DNA from: Bacillota bacterium
Lineage (GTDB): Bacteria; Bacillota; Clostridia; Peptostreptococcales; Anaerovoracaceae
Direction: 5' to 3'
Assembly: GCA_016287035.1 (NCBI GenBank)
Contig: JAEEVI010000059.1
Coordinates: forward strand, 1 to 15,737
DNA length: 15,737 nt
A model generated the notes under the pieces. The model searched no databases. It worked only from the letters and a program-made list of their open reading frames with translations, and was not told where the DNA came from. Position numbers and translations under genes: made by a program. Shown here one piece after another: positions 7,160 to 14,784 of this stretch (positions are counted from its first letter, which is position 1; each line of letters starts with the position of its first letter).

Positions 7160-8003
7160 CTTCACTCACCCCCAGATACGCGTCTATGACCTTCCTGTTC
7201 GACTGGATCTCCGCGGGCAGACCCTGAGCTATCTCGCTTCCGAAGTCTATCACGTATATGTAATCCGCGATGCCCATGACAAGATCCATGTGATGCTCGA
7301 TCAGCAGGATCGTCAGTCCGTATTTGTCCCTTATCTGCTTTATGAACTCGGAGAGCTCCAGCGTCTCCTGAGGATTCATGCCTGCCGCGGGCTCGTCCAG
7401 GAGGAGCAGCTTCGGATCCGTAGCGAGAGCGCGCGCGATCTCGAGCCTCCTCTGAAGGCCGTACGGCAGCGAGGTAGCCAGCTCGTCCCTGAACCTGTCG
7501 AGGCCCTGCTCCTCGAGCAGCGCCATCGTCTCGTCGCGCATGCGCTTTTCTTCCTTCGCGTTCGCGCGGAAGGTCGCGGAAAAGACGTTCTGCTTAGCGC
7601 GCATGTGCTTTGCGGTGAGCACGTTCTCGAATACGGTCATGGACTTCCAGAGTCTTATGTTCTGGAACGTCCTGGCTATTCCGAGCCTGGTTATCTGATC
7701 CGGAGTGGGATCGATGATCTTCATCCCCGCGTACGCGTCGGCGTTCCAACCCTTGTAATTCTTGAGGTCTTTTCCGGTCGGATGCGACGCGACGATGACC
7801 TTGTCCATGAATCTGACTATTCCGTTCGTGGGCTGATAGACACCGGTGATGCAATTGAACGCCGTCGTCTTGCCCGCGCCGTTCGGGCCTATGAGAGCGG
7901 TTATATTGCCCTCGGGTATCTCCATGCTGAGGTTGTTTATAGCGACGACGCCGCCGAACTGCATGGTTATGTTTTCGAGCGAAAGCACTACAGGTCTGCT
8001 CAT
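7152..8003 (-). CDS. livG: ABC transporter ATP-binding protein, LivG type
   Basis: This 283-residue ATPase is the partner of LivF. It has Walker A GPNGAGKT (39-46), the Q-loop motif ARTFQNIRLW (110-119), the signature region LPYGLQRRLEIA (179-190), Walker B LLLLDEP (199-205) with catalytic Glu, and IEHHMD (235-240) with the switch His. The signature has YGLQRR in place of the common YGQQRR. Residues about 70-103 form a stretch longer than in the usual LivG between the strand after Walker A and the LGIARTFQ motif. The ATG overlaps the livM stop as ATGA, so the two genes are probably translationally coupled. Confidence 0.93.
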   Translation of the reverse strand: MSRPVVLSLENITMQFGGVVAINNLSMEIPEGNITALIGPNGAGKTTAFNCITGVYQPTNGIVRFMDKVIVASHPTGKDLKNYKGWNADAYAGMKIIDPTPDQITRLGIARTFQNIRLWKSMTVFENVLTAKHMRAKQNVFSATFRANAKEEKRMRDETMALLEEQGLDRFRDELATSLPYGLQRRLEIARALATDPKLLLLDEPAAGMNPQETLELSEFIKQIRDKYGLTILLIEHHMDLVMGIADYIYVIDFGSEIAQGLPAEIQSNRKVIDAYLGVSEDE

Positions 8004-9169
8004 TTCGCGGGAGCCTCCTTTCCGCCGGAGGGCTTTGAGCCCCTGATCCTGCGCGCGAGCCCCGCGAACGAGATCTCCCTGTCGCCCATGATGCCCTTAC
8101 TGAAGAAGAGGACGATCACCATGATGATCACGGAGAAGACGACCTTGCGGAAGCCGTCGCGGAAGAACGGTACGGACATGCCCATAAAGGATCCGTTGTC
8201 CAGGAACCTCAGCCACCACTCGTTGCAGGCTATGAAGAGGAACGCTCCTATGCACGAGCCTGAGATCGAGCCGATGCCGCCTATTACTACGATGAGCAGC
8301 AGCTCGTAAGTCATCGCGGACTTGAACGGCGTCGCCTGGATCGTCGTCTGGAACATCGCCAGCAGCGCTCCGCCGACGCCGGCGAAGAAGCTCGATATGA
8401 CGAACGAGAGCATCTTATGCCTGAAGAGATTGATGCCCATGGCCTCCGCCGCTATCTCGTCGTCGCGTATTGCCTTGAACGCCCTTCCGTACGACGAGTT
8501 TATCAGAAGCACTATGAGCGCTATCGATATGCCCGCTATGAAGAACGGGAAGAACGTCGCGAGCTTTAAGCTCCCTATCTTTATCGCGGAGAGCGACGTG
8601 TACTTTCTCAGGAGATTGGAGCCGTTCGTTATCGGACCGAGCCCGGACCACTGGAATATGGCTCGGAGTATCTCGGCGAAGCCGAGGGTGGCTATCGCGA
8701 GATAGTCGGATTTGAGCCGCAGCACCGGTATACCGATGAGCGCGGCGAACGCGGCCGCGACTATGCCCGCTATCATTATGCAGATGATCGAGCCTATTAT
8801 CGCTCCAGCCGATTCTCCGAGCACGTTCGACAGAGCCTCGGGGATCGAGAACTGAATGAGCCCGCCGTCGAAGTACTGATATACGGCGGCGTGCTGATCT
8901 TTCGGTATCGAGAAGATCGCGTAGGCGTATCCTCCGAGCATCATGAATCCTGCCTGACCGAGCGAGAACAGCCCGGTAAAGCCGTTCAGAAGGTTCATGG
9001 ATACGCACACGAGGGAATAGATCGCGCCCTTCTTGAGGACGGGAACGAGCAGGAGCGTAAAGCTGTTCTGCGGGATCACGTTGTCCAGAAGTATCAGGAA
9101 TACGTACAGGACCGCCAGGCAGACCGCCCCGATGAAGAGGCCCGTCTTATCTTTCTTTTCAGTAAGCAT
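8000..9169 (-). CDS. livM: ABC transporter permease, LivM type
   Basis: A 389-residue membrane protein with around ten hydrophobic segments. The first is at about 10-30, and others lie near 40-62, 120-148, 203-223, 252-272, 286-316 and 342-358. NLLNGFTGLFSLGQAGFMMLGGYA-like sequence (59-82) is the family hallmark. GRAFKAIRDDEIAAEAMGIN (228-247) corresponds to the cytoplasmic loop that contacts the ATPases. It would form the heteromeric channel with LivH. The tail (about 372-389) is basic and hydrophilic. A strong AGGAGG site precedes ATG 9169, only nine bases after the livH stop. Confidence 0.92.
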   Translation of the reverse strand: MLTEKKDKTGLFIGAVCLAVLYVFLILLDNVIPQNSFTLLLVPVLKKGAIYSLVCVSMNLLNGFTGLFSLGQAGFMMLGGYAYAIFSIPKDQHAAVYQYFDGGLIQFSIPEALSNVLGESAGAIIGSIICIMIAGIVAAAFAALIGIPVLRLKSDYLAIATLGFAEILRAIFQWSGLGPITNGSNLLRKYTSLSAIKIGSLKLATFFPFFIAGISIALIVLLINSSYGRAFKAIRDDEIAAEAMGINLFRHKMLSFVISSFFAGVGGALLAMFQTTIQATPFKSAMTYELLLIVVIGGIGSISGSCIGAFLFIACNEWWLRFLDNGSFMGMSVPFFRDGFRKVVFSVIIMVIVLFFSKGIMGDREISFAGLARRIRGSKPSGGKEAPAK

Positions 9170-9178
9170 GGCCCCCTC

Positions 9179-10066
9179 CTATACCTTGTCCGTCGCCTTC
9201 TCGCCGAATATGCCCGTCGGTTTGACGAGCAGTATGACGATGAGAAGAACGAATGTGAAAGCGTCGGAGAACGTCGTGAGCCCCATGCCCTTTATGATGT
9301 TCTCGCAGATGCCTATGACGAACGCCCCTATCACCGCGCCGGGTATCGATCCGATGCCTCCGAACACAGCGGCGACGAACGCCTTGAGTCCGGGCATGCC
9401 GCCCGACGTGGGTATAACGGACGTGTAATTGCTGAAGTAGAGCAGCGAGCCGATCGCGGCGAGGAAGCATCCGATCATGAACGTCGCCGATATGACGTTG
9501 TTTATGCGGATGCCCATGAGCTGGCTCGTTTCGAAATCCTTAGAGACCGCTCTCATGGCCATTCCGAGCTTCGTCTTGTTTATGAACGTGACGAGCGCGA
9601 TGACCAGGACGAGCGTTATGACCGGCGTTATCAGCGTCACGACCTTGGTAGTCGCGCCGAAGATGGTCACCGAATTCGAAAGAAGCGGTATCTCGGGATA
9701 TACCTTGGGAAGACCGCCCGTAAAATACAGCGCGCAGTTCTGGAGCAGATACGACACGCCTATCGCCGAGATCATGACCGACATGCGCGGCGCCGAACGG
9801 AGCGGCATGTAAGCGACGCGTTCGATCGCGAACCCGAGGATGACGGTAGCCAGTATGACTACCGGGATGGCAAGCACCATCGGCATGCTGGCCGAGGTGT
9901 AGACCATGACAAGTCCGGCGACCATGAACACGTCGCCGTGAGCGAAGTTTATCAGACGCAGGATGCCGTAGACCATCGTGTAGCCTATCGCTATCAGCGC
10001 GTACTGGCCTCCCACGGATATCCCCGCGAGTATGTAAGGCAGATTAGCCTCTAAAAAACCTGACAT
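9179..10066 (-). CDS. livH: ABC transporter permease, LivH type
   Basis: A 295-residue integral membrane protein of the LivH family. Early sequence ISVGGQYALIAIGYTMVYG (16-34) and RLINFAHGDVFM (37-48) is characteristic. GMAMRAVSKDFETSQLMGI (168-186) is the ATPase-contact loop, and AAVFGGIGSIPGAVIGA (232-248) is also conserved. Hydrophobic segments lie near 10-33, 62-86, 95-115, 143-163, 191-211, 228-258 and 266-283. CAGGAG eight bases upstream supports ATG 10066. A 125-base gap containing hairpins separates it from livK. Confidence 0.93.
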   Translation of the reverse strand: MSGFLEANLPYILAGISVGGQYALIAIGYTMVYGILRLINFAHGDVFMVAGLVMVYTSASMPMVLAIPVVILATVILGFAIERVAYMPLRSAPRMSVMISAIGVSYLLQNCALYFTGGLPKVYPEIPLLSNSVTIFGATTKVVTLITPVITLVLVIALVTFINKTKLGMAMRAVSKDFETSQLMGIRINNVISATFMIGCFLAAIGSLLYFSNYTSVIPTSGGMPGLKAFVAAVFGGIGSIPGAVIGAFVIGICENIIKGMGLTTFSDAFTFVLLIVILLVKPTGIFGEKATDKV

Positions 10067-10097
10067 TAGGACAGCTCCTGAATATGATCAGTCTGAA

Positions 10098-10115
10098 GCC
10101 GGAACACCGTCCGGC
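10098..10115. other. Small hairpin in the livK-livH gap
   Basis: GCCGGA (10098-10103) pairs with TCCGGC (10110-10115) around a six-base loop. A further GC-rich dyad lies at 10125-10137 (GCGG and CCGC around CGACG). Together with the larger stem at 10139-10170 they make the gap highly structured. Possible roles are protection of the livK 3' end or shaping the livH leader. The livH ribosome site (10075-10079) lies outside these stems. Confidence 0.5.
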
Positions 10116-10138
10116 AGCCGAAGCGCGGCGACGCCGCA

Positions 10139-10170
10139 AAAGCGGGGATGTCTGAACGCATCCCCGCTTT
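10139..10170 (-). terminator. Intercistronic hairpin after livK, probable partial terminator or RNA stabiliser
   Basis: A perfect 12-pair stem, AAAGCGGGGATG (10139-10150) with CATCCCCGCTTT (10159-10170), encloses an eight-base loop. It starts 21 bases after the livK stop. On the minus strand it ends in TTTTGCGG, which is a short U run, so it would be a leaky terminator. Gene arrays of this type commonly need more binding protein than permease, and such a stem would produce that ratio either by partial termination or by blocking 3' decay. Confidence 0.7.
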
Positions 10171-10191
10171 ATTGTCGATATCCTGTCGTGT

Positions 10192-11367
10192 TTAGTTGAC
10201 GCCCTGTACCGCGACGAACTCCCAGGCGGCGTCCTTCGTGTTGACCTTCTTGATGACCGCGGAATCTCTCTCCGCGTCTCCGGTCGCGTCGAACTTGATC
10301 TCGCCGGTTATTCCGGTATAGGTCGTGTCGGGCAGAGCCTTCATGATGTCGGCAGCCGCGATGCTTCCGGCCTTCTCCATCGCCGCAAGAGCGGTGAAGT
10401 AAGCGTCGTAGCCCATTACGGATACGGCCGCGAGAGTGTCGTTGCCGCCGTTATTCGCGAGGTTGGTGGAATCGCCGTTGATCCACGCCTTGAAGCTGGA
10501 TTCGAAATCGGCGTTGGCGCCCTCCTGATAGAACGTGGATACCTCGATGTCGAGGTTCTTGCCCGCGGCCGCGTTGAGGATGACGTTGGAATCCCAGGTG
10601 TCGCCCGCGAGAAGAGGAATGGATACGCCCTGAGTGGCGGACTGCTCGATGATGAGCTGAGCGTAGCTCGTGGAGCACGGCGCGAAGATAACGTCAGCGC
10701 CGGCGTTCTTGGCGTTGGTGAGATAGGACGTGAAGTCGGAGTTGCCCTCGGGGAACGCTTCGGTCGTGACCTTCATGCCGAGAGCCTCGGCGGCCTGCTT
10801 GAAGTAGTTGATGAGGCCCTGGTCGTAGTCGTTGCCGAGCTGACCGAGGCAGTACGCCGTCTTGGCGCCGAACGTCGCCTTCGCGAAGTTGGCCATTACG
10901 GTGCCCTGGAACGGGTCGAGGAAGCAGATCCTGAAATAGTGGGAGTTGCCTTCCGTTACCTGCGGGTTAGTGCAGGTGACGCCGATAGCGGGGATGCCCG
11001 CCTCGAGGAACGTGTCGGAAGCCGCGATGGATACGCCGCTGCCGTAGGATCCGAGGATGACGGAGCAGCCCGCTCCGATGAGCTGTGACGCCGCGGATAC
11101 GGCCTTGTCGTTGGACGACTCGTTGTCCGCGTATACGAGCTCGACTTTATATTCCTTTCCGCCTATCTTTACGGTCGGCTGCACGGAGTTAGCATACTGC
11201 ATACCGAGTATCTCCTGCTTGCCGCCCGCGCCGTTGTCGCCGGACTGCGGCTCGTAGACGCCGATCTTCACGACGTCGCCGCCGGAAGCCTTTCCCGTGC
11301 CGCCGCCGCAGGCGGTGAGCGCAAGTACCATAGCAACGGTCAGAACGATCGCCAATACTTTCTTCAT
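10192..11367 (-). CDS. livK: Branched-chain amino acid-type substrate-binding lipoprotein
   Basis: A 391-residue solute-binding protein of the Leu/Ile/Val (type I periplasmic-binding fold) family. It starts with a lipoprotein signal, MKKVLAIVLTVAMVLALTAC, with lipobox LTAC and the lipid-anchored Cys at position 20, so it should sit on the outside of the membrane. A Gly-rich linker follows, then VVKIGVYEPQSGDNGAGGKQ (from about 32), typical of the first ligand-binding strand. VILGSYGSGVSIAASD (about 103-118) and GVTCTNPQVT are family-like ligand-site segments. ATG 11367 is chosen because GGAGGT lies eight bases upstream and the signal peptide begins there; the in-frame ATG at 11421 lacks both. 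It leads the liv operon from its own promoter. Ligands in this family include amino acids, amides and urea, so the substrate is uncertain. Confidence 0.92.
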   Translation of the reverse strand: MKKVLAIVLTVAMVLALTACGGGTGKASGGDVVKIGVYEPQSGDNGAGGKQEILGMQYANSVQPTVKIGGKEYKVELVYADNESSNDKAVSAASQLIGAGCSVILGSYGSGVSIAASDTFLEAGIPAIGVTCTNPQVTEGNSHYFRICFLDPFQGTVMANFAKATFGAKTAYCLGQLGNDYDQGLINYFKQAAEALGMKVTTEAFPEGNSDFTSYLTNAKNAGADVIFAPCSTSYAQLIIEQSATQGVSIPLLAGDTWDSNVILNAAAGKNLDIEVSTFYQEGANADFESSFKAWINGDSTNLANNGGNDTLAAVSVMGYDAYFTALAAMEKAGSIAAADIMKALPDTTYTGITGEIKFDATGDAERDSAVIKKVNTKDAAWEFVAVQGVN

Positions 11368-11439
11368 AACTATTAACCTCCAATTTAACAGCTTTTTCGG
11401 GGTCGTTTCCCCTAAGCGCATCTTAATTGCACTTGTTCT

Positions 11440-11469
11440 ATTTTACATAATTTCGCACACAAAAAGCAA
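11440..11469 (-). promoter_or_regulatory. Promoter for the liv operon
   Basis: On the minus strand TTGCTT (11469-11464) is followed by 18 bases and TAAAAT (11445-11440), a five-of-six match to the -10 consensus. The start would be near 11433, leaving a leader of about 65 bases to livK. No riboswitch or clear attenuator is visible in that leader. Confidence 0.55.
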
Positions 11470-11494
11470 CACCGCGTCAAAAGCAAATAACTCT

Positions 11495-11522
11495 TTGTGT
11501 TCCGGGTGTTTGAATGTATAAT
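11495..11522 (+). promoter_or_regulatory. Promoter for purC-purB
   Basis: A perfect TATAAT (11517-11522) is preceded at 16 bases by TTGTGT (11495-11500), a weak -35. The start would be near 11529 and the leader about 54 bases. The promoter faces away from the liv promoter and the two are about 25 bases apart at their -35 ends, so a bound regulator could affect both. Confidence 0.6.
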
Positions 11523-11530
11523 TAATTGTT

Positions 11531-11551
11531 AGATCATCAGAAGATCTTCAG
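11531..11551 (+). repeat. Near-perfect tandem repeat in the purC leader
   Basis: AGATCATCAG (11531-11540) and AGATCTTCAG (11542-11551) differ at one position and lie one base apart, just after the proposed transcription start. They could form a pair of regulator half-sites or be chance. Confidence 0.4.
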
Positions 11552-11582
11552 TTCACATCGCGGTTCATACGGAGGAAAACAT

Positions 11583-12458
11583 ATGACGGAATATAAGCCC
11601 TTTAAGGAAGGTAAGGTCAGGGAAATATACGACAACGGCGACAGCCTCATCATGGTCGCCACGGACAGGATATCGGCTTTCGATCATATCCTCAAAAACA
11701 AGATAACCGACAAGGGAGCCGTGCTCACGCAGATGTCGAAGTTCTGGTTCGAGCTCACGGCTGACATAATACCCAATCACATGATCTCGACCGACACGGC
11801 GGACATGCCGGAGTTCTTCCGCCAGGAGCGCTTCCAAGGCAGCAGCATGATGGTCAAAAAGCTCGAGATGCTCCCCGTGGAGTGCATCGTGCGCGGCTAC
11901 ATCACCGGCAGCGGCTGGAAGAGCTATAAGGAGAACGGCACGGTCTGCGGCATAAAGCTGCCCGAAGGCCTTCAGGAATCCCAGAAGCTGCCCGAGCCCA
12001 TCTATACGCCCTCCACGAAGGCGGAGATCGGCGACCACGACGAGAACATCTCCTTCGAGCAGTCGATAGACGTCCTCGAGAAGCAGTTCCCCGGCAGGGG
12101 CCTGCAGTACGCGACAACGCTCCGCGACAGCACGATCGCCCTCTATAAAAAGTGCGCCGAATACGCGCTGTCGAAGGGCATCATAATCGCGGACACCAAG
12201 TTCGAGTTCGGTCTCGACGAGAACGGGAACGTCATACTCGGCGACGAGATGCTCACGCCCGACAGCTCCCGCTTCTGGCCGCTCTCCGAGTACAAGGTCG
12301 GCTGCGGTCAGCCGTCGTACGACAAGCAGTTCGTGCGCGACTGGCTCACGGCTAATCCGGACAGCGACTACCTGCTGCCGCAGGACGTCATCGACAAGAC
12401 GATCGCGAAATACAAGGAAGCGTATCAGCTGCTTACGGGCAAGGAGTTCGCGAGATGA
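11583..12458 (+). CDS. purC: Phosphoribosylaminoimidazole-succinocarboxamide synthase (SAICAR synthetase)
   Basis: This 291-residue enzyme joins aspartate to CAIR using ATP, giving SAICAR in purine synthesis. Visible motifs are EGKVREIYD (9-17) in the ATP loop, ATDRISAFD (26-34), VECIVRGYITGSGWKSY (99-115), PSTKAEIGDHDENIS (143-157), IADTKFEFG (202-210) and DEMLTPDSSRFWP (221-233). The length fits the roughly 290-residue type, nearer to yeast Ade1 than to the 240-residue type of E. coli and Bacillus. GGAGG seven bases before ATG 11583 decides the start; the reading frame extends 19 codons further upstream without a good site. The stop overlaps the purB start (ATGA). Confidence 0.96.
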   Translation: MTEYKPFKEGKVREIYDNGDSLIMVATDRISAFDHILKNKITDKGAVLTQMSKFWFELTADIIPNHMISTDTADMPEFFRQERFQGSSMMVKKLEMLPVECIVRGYITGSGWKSYKENGTVCGIKLPEGLQESQKLPEPIYTPSTKAEIGDHDENISFEQSIDVLEKQFPGRGLQYATTLRDSTIALYKKCAEYALSKGIIIADTKFEFGLDENGNVILGDEMLTPDSSRFWPLSEYKVGCGQPSYDKQFVRDWLTANPDSDYLLPQDVIDKTIAKYKEAYQLLTGKEFAR

Positions 12459-13906
12459 GCAACGACCGCTATCAGAGCCCCCTTTCCGAGCGCTACGCCA
12501 GCCGCGAGATGCAGTACATCTTCTCGCCGGACATGAAGTTCTCCACGTGGAGAAAGCTCTGGATCGCGCTCGCGGAGACGGAGATGGAGCTCGGTCTCTC
12601 CCAGGACGGAAAGCCCGTTATAACGCAGGATCAGATCGACGAGCTCAGGGAACACGTATACGACATAAACTACGACGTCGCCAAGGCGCGCGAAAAGGAA
12701 GTGCGCCACGACGTCATGAGCCACGTCTACGCCTACGGGAAGCAGTGCCCGAAGGCTGCCGGGATAATACACCTCGGAGCCACCTCATGCTATGTGGGTG
12801 ACAATACAGACATTATCGTAATGCGCGACGCGCTGCGGCTCGTTCGCAGGAAACTGCTAAACGTGATCGCCGAGCTCGCGAAGTTCGCGGAGGCGAACAA
12901 AGATCTTCCGACGCTCGCGTTCACTCATTTCCAGCCGGCTCAGCCGACCACCGTCGGCAAGCGCGCGACGCTGTGGATCAACGAGTTCCTTACCGATCTC
13001 GAGGACCTCGACTACGTCCTCGGAAGCCTTAAGCTGCTCGGCTGCAAGGGCACGACCGGCACGCAGGCCTCCTTCAAGGAGCTGTTCGACGGCGACGACG
13101 AAAAGATCGACAGGATCGATCCCATGATCGCGGAAAAGATGGGCTTTTCGGCGTGCTTCCCCGTTTCGGGACAGACTTATTCGAGAAAGCACGACACGCG
13201 CGTGCTCAACGTGCTCGCGGGCATAGCGGCTTCGGCGCACAAGATGTCAAACGACATCCGCCTGCTGCAGAACCTCAAGGAGATCGAAGAGCCGTTCGAA
13301 AAGAGCCAGATCGGGTCTTCGGCGATGGCTTACAAGAGAAATCCGATGCGCAGCGAACGCATCGCCTCCCTCTCGCGCTACGTCATGATCGACGCGCTCA
13401 ATCCGGCCGTCACCTCGTCCGTCCAGTGGTTCGAGCGCACGCTCGATGATTCCGCGAACAAGCGCCTTTCCGTACCGGAGGGGTTCCTCGCGGTCGACGG
13501 CATCCTCGATCTGTGCATAAACGTCGTGGACGGTCTGGTGGTCTATCCGAAGGTCATCTACAAACACTTCATGGCGGAGATACCCTTCATGGCGACCGAG
13601 AACATAATGATGGACGCCGTAAAGAAAGGCGGTAACCGCCAGGAGCTCCACGAGCGCATAAGACAGCTGTCGATGGAGGCCGGAAGGAACGTAAAGGTCG
13701 AGGGAAAGGATAACAACCTCGTCGATCTCATAGCGGAGGATCCGGCGTTCGGTCTCACAAAGGAGGAGATCGAAGCGACGCTGAGGCCGGAGCTGTACGT
13801 AGGACGGGCTCCCAGACAGGTGGACGTATATCTGCGCGATTTCGTGCGCCCGGTGCTGGACGCCAACGCGTCGGAGCTCGGCATGACGGCTGAGATAAAC
13901 GTGTAG
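12455..13906 (+). CDS. purB: Adenylosuccinate lyase
   Basis: This 483-residue lyase acts twice in purine synthesis. It removes fumarate from SAICAR, the product of PurC, and from adenylosuccinate to give AMP. Visible motifs are RHDVMSH (84-90), HLGATSCYVGDN (106-117), TLAFTHFQPAQPTTVGKR (153-170) with the catalytic His at 158, and the fumarate-lyase signature GSSAMAYKRNPMRSE (287-301) carrying the mobile catalytic Ser. The ATG sits in an ATGA overlap with purC, and AAGGAG lies eight bases upstream inside purC. Pairing with purC gives successive production and use of SAICAR. Confidence 0.97.
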   Translation: MSNDRYQSPLSERYASREMQYIFSPDMKFSTWRKLWIALAETEMELGLSQDGKPVITQDQIDELREHVYDINYDVAKAREKEVRHDVMSHVYAYGKQCPKAAGIIHLGATSCYVGDNTDIIVMRDALRLVRRKLLNVIAELAKFAEANKDLPTLAFTHFQPAQPTTVGKRATLWINEFLTDLEDLDYVLGSLKLLGCKGTTGTQASFKELFDGDDEKIDRIDPMIAEKMGFSACFPVSGQTYSRKHDTRVLNVLAGIAASAHKMSNDIRLLQNLKEIEEPFEKSQIGSSAMAYKRNPMRSERIASLSRYVMIDALNPAVTSSVQWFERTLDDSANKRLSVPEGFLAVDGILDLCINVVDGLVVYPKVIYKHFMAEIPFMATENIMMDAVKKGGNRQELHERIRQLSMEAGRNVKVEGKDNNLVDLIAEDPAFGLTKEEIEATLRPELYVGRAPRQVDVYLRDFVRPVLDANASELGMTAEINV

Positions 13907-13910
13907 CCGC

Positions 13911-13928
13911 CGCGTAAAACGCGTAAAA
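13911..13928. repeat. Tandem nine-base repeat
   Basis: CGCGTAAAA occurs twice back to back between the purB stop and the terminator. Its only evident role is to supply the second T run for the terminator when read on the minus strand. Confidence 0.5.
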
Positions 13929-13971
13929 AGACCGCCGCGGGCTGAGACATCAGCTGCGGCGGTATCTTTTT
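13925..13971. terminator. Bidirectional terminator between purB and the isc operon
   Basis: ACCGCCGC (13931-13938) pairs with GCGGCGGT (13956-13963), and an inner GCTGA/TCAGC stem closes a short loop with one bulge. CTTTTT follows on the plus strand and CTTTTTACG on the minus strand. The hairpin lies between converging genes and can serve both. Confidence 0.87.
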
Positions 13972-13995
13972 GCAATGCGCGCGGCGCGCCGGTCC

Positions 13996-14394
13996 TCAGA
14001 CGAGGTCCGACAGGCAGACGCTGTCGACGTAATCGTTGATGGTCCTGTCGAGTCCGCTCCAGAAGGCGATCGTGCTGCAGCTCTCCGCCCTCCCGCACGG
14101 CTCCGCGCCCTCAGCGAGGCACGCTACGGGAGCGAGGCTGCCCTCGGTAAGGCGGAGTATCTCTCCGACCCTGTACTCGGACGGACGCCTCGTGAGCCTG
14201 TAGCCGCCGCCCTTGCCGTGGACGCCCTCTATGAGACCGTTCCTCGTCAGGACAGGGAGTATCTGCTCCAGATATTTGAGCGAGATGCCCTGCCTCGCGG
14301 CTACCGCCTTCATCGGGACGTATTCCCCCTCGGGGCTCTTCGCCAGATCCGTCATCACCCTGAGCGCGTACCTTCCGCGCGTTGAGATCATCAT
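13996..14394 (-). CDS. iscR: Rrf2-family regulator, IscR-like, with Fe-S cysteines
   Basis: A 132-residue DNA-binding regulator. Its N-terminus MMISTRGRYALRVMTDLAKS and the winged-helix region (ISLKYLEQILPVLTRNGLI at 37-55, then GKGGGYRLTR) are typical of IscR-type Rrf2 proteins. Three cysteines, C92, C100 and C106 (C-x7-C-x5-C), are placed to hold an iron-sulfur cluster; a fourth, C127, is near the C-terminus. The His that follows the third Cys by three residues in E. coli IscR is Ile here. ATG 14394 is chosen because AAAGGAG is eight bases away; the adjacent ATG 14391 is the alternative. The start overlaps the iscU stop by four bases. It probably senses Fe-S status and controls this cluster. 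NsrR-like or cysteine-related roles are possible alternatives. Confidence 0.88.
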   Translation of the reverse strand: MMISTRGRYALRVMTDLAKSPEGEYVPMKAVAARQGISLKYLEQILPVLTRNGLIEGVHGKGGGYRLTRRPSEYRVGEILRLTEGSLAPVACLAEGAEPCGRAESCSTIAFWSGLDRTINDYVDSVCLSDLV

Positions 14395-14783
14395 TTCTTC
14401 TGCTCCTTTTGCGCGATACCTGCGCGATAGTCCTCTATCGCGGCCTTTATCGCCTCCTCGGCGAGCACCGAGCAGTGCACCTTGTTGGCGGGAAGGCCGT
14501 CGAGAGCCTCGGCCACTGCCTTGTTGCTGAGCGTCAGGGCCTCGTCGAGAGTCTTTCCCTTGATCATCTCCGTCGCCATCGAGCTGGACGCTATGGCGCT
14601 GCCGCATCCGAACGTCTCGAACTTCACGTCGGATATCACGTCTCCGTCGACCTTGATGTACATCTTCATTATGTCTCCGCAGATCGGATTGCCGGCCTCA
14701 CCGACGCCGTCGGCGTCCTCGATGATCCCGACGTTCCTGGGATTGCGGAAGTGATCCATTACTTTATCGCTGTAAAGAGCCAT
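14391..14783 (-). CDS. iscU: Iron-sulfur cluster scaffold protein, IscU/NifU N-terminal type
   Basis: A 130-residue scaffold on which Fe-S clusters are built from sulfur supplied by the adjacent IscS. YSDKVMDHFRNPRNVG (4-19) is the family start. The three cluster ligands are present: C35 in GNPICGD, C60 in FGCGSAIASSS and C104 in KVHCSVLAEEAI. D37, which affects cluster stability, is also kept. It starts one base after the iscS stop, with GAGG six bases upstream inside iscS. It carries no extra NifU C-terminal domain. Confidence 0.95.
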   Translation of the reverse strand: MALYSDKVMDHFRNPRNVGIIEDADGVGEAGNPICGDIMKMYIKVDGDVISDVKFETFGCGSAIASSSMATEMIKGKTLDEALTLSNKAVAEALDGLPANKVHCSVLAEEAIKAAIEDYRAGIAQKEQKK

Positions 14784-14784
14784 C

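Noticed and set aside
8891..10054. Long plus-strand open frame of 387 codons opposite livM/livH
   Set aside because: It is composed mostly of Arg, Asp, His and Tyr runs, which is the reverse image of membrane-protein codons. No ribosome site or motif is evident.
11368..11421. livK start at ATG 11421 with 18 extra residues
   Set aside because: The extra residues would precede a standard lipoprotein signal peptide, and the better ribosome site belongs to ATG 11367.
11430..11470. CodY box at the liv promoter
   Set aside because: The AT-rich run around the -10 matches the 15-base consensus at only about nine positions, which is not better than expected for such sequence.
11470..11582. PurR-type box (CCGAACA-like) upstream of purC
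   Set aside because: The nearest match, CCGGAACA on the minus strand near 11500, needs an inserted base and has no partner half-site.
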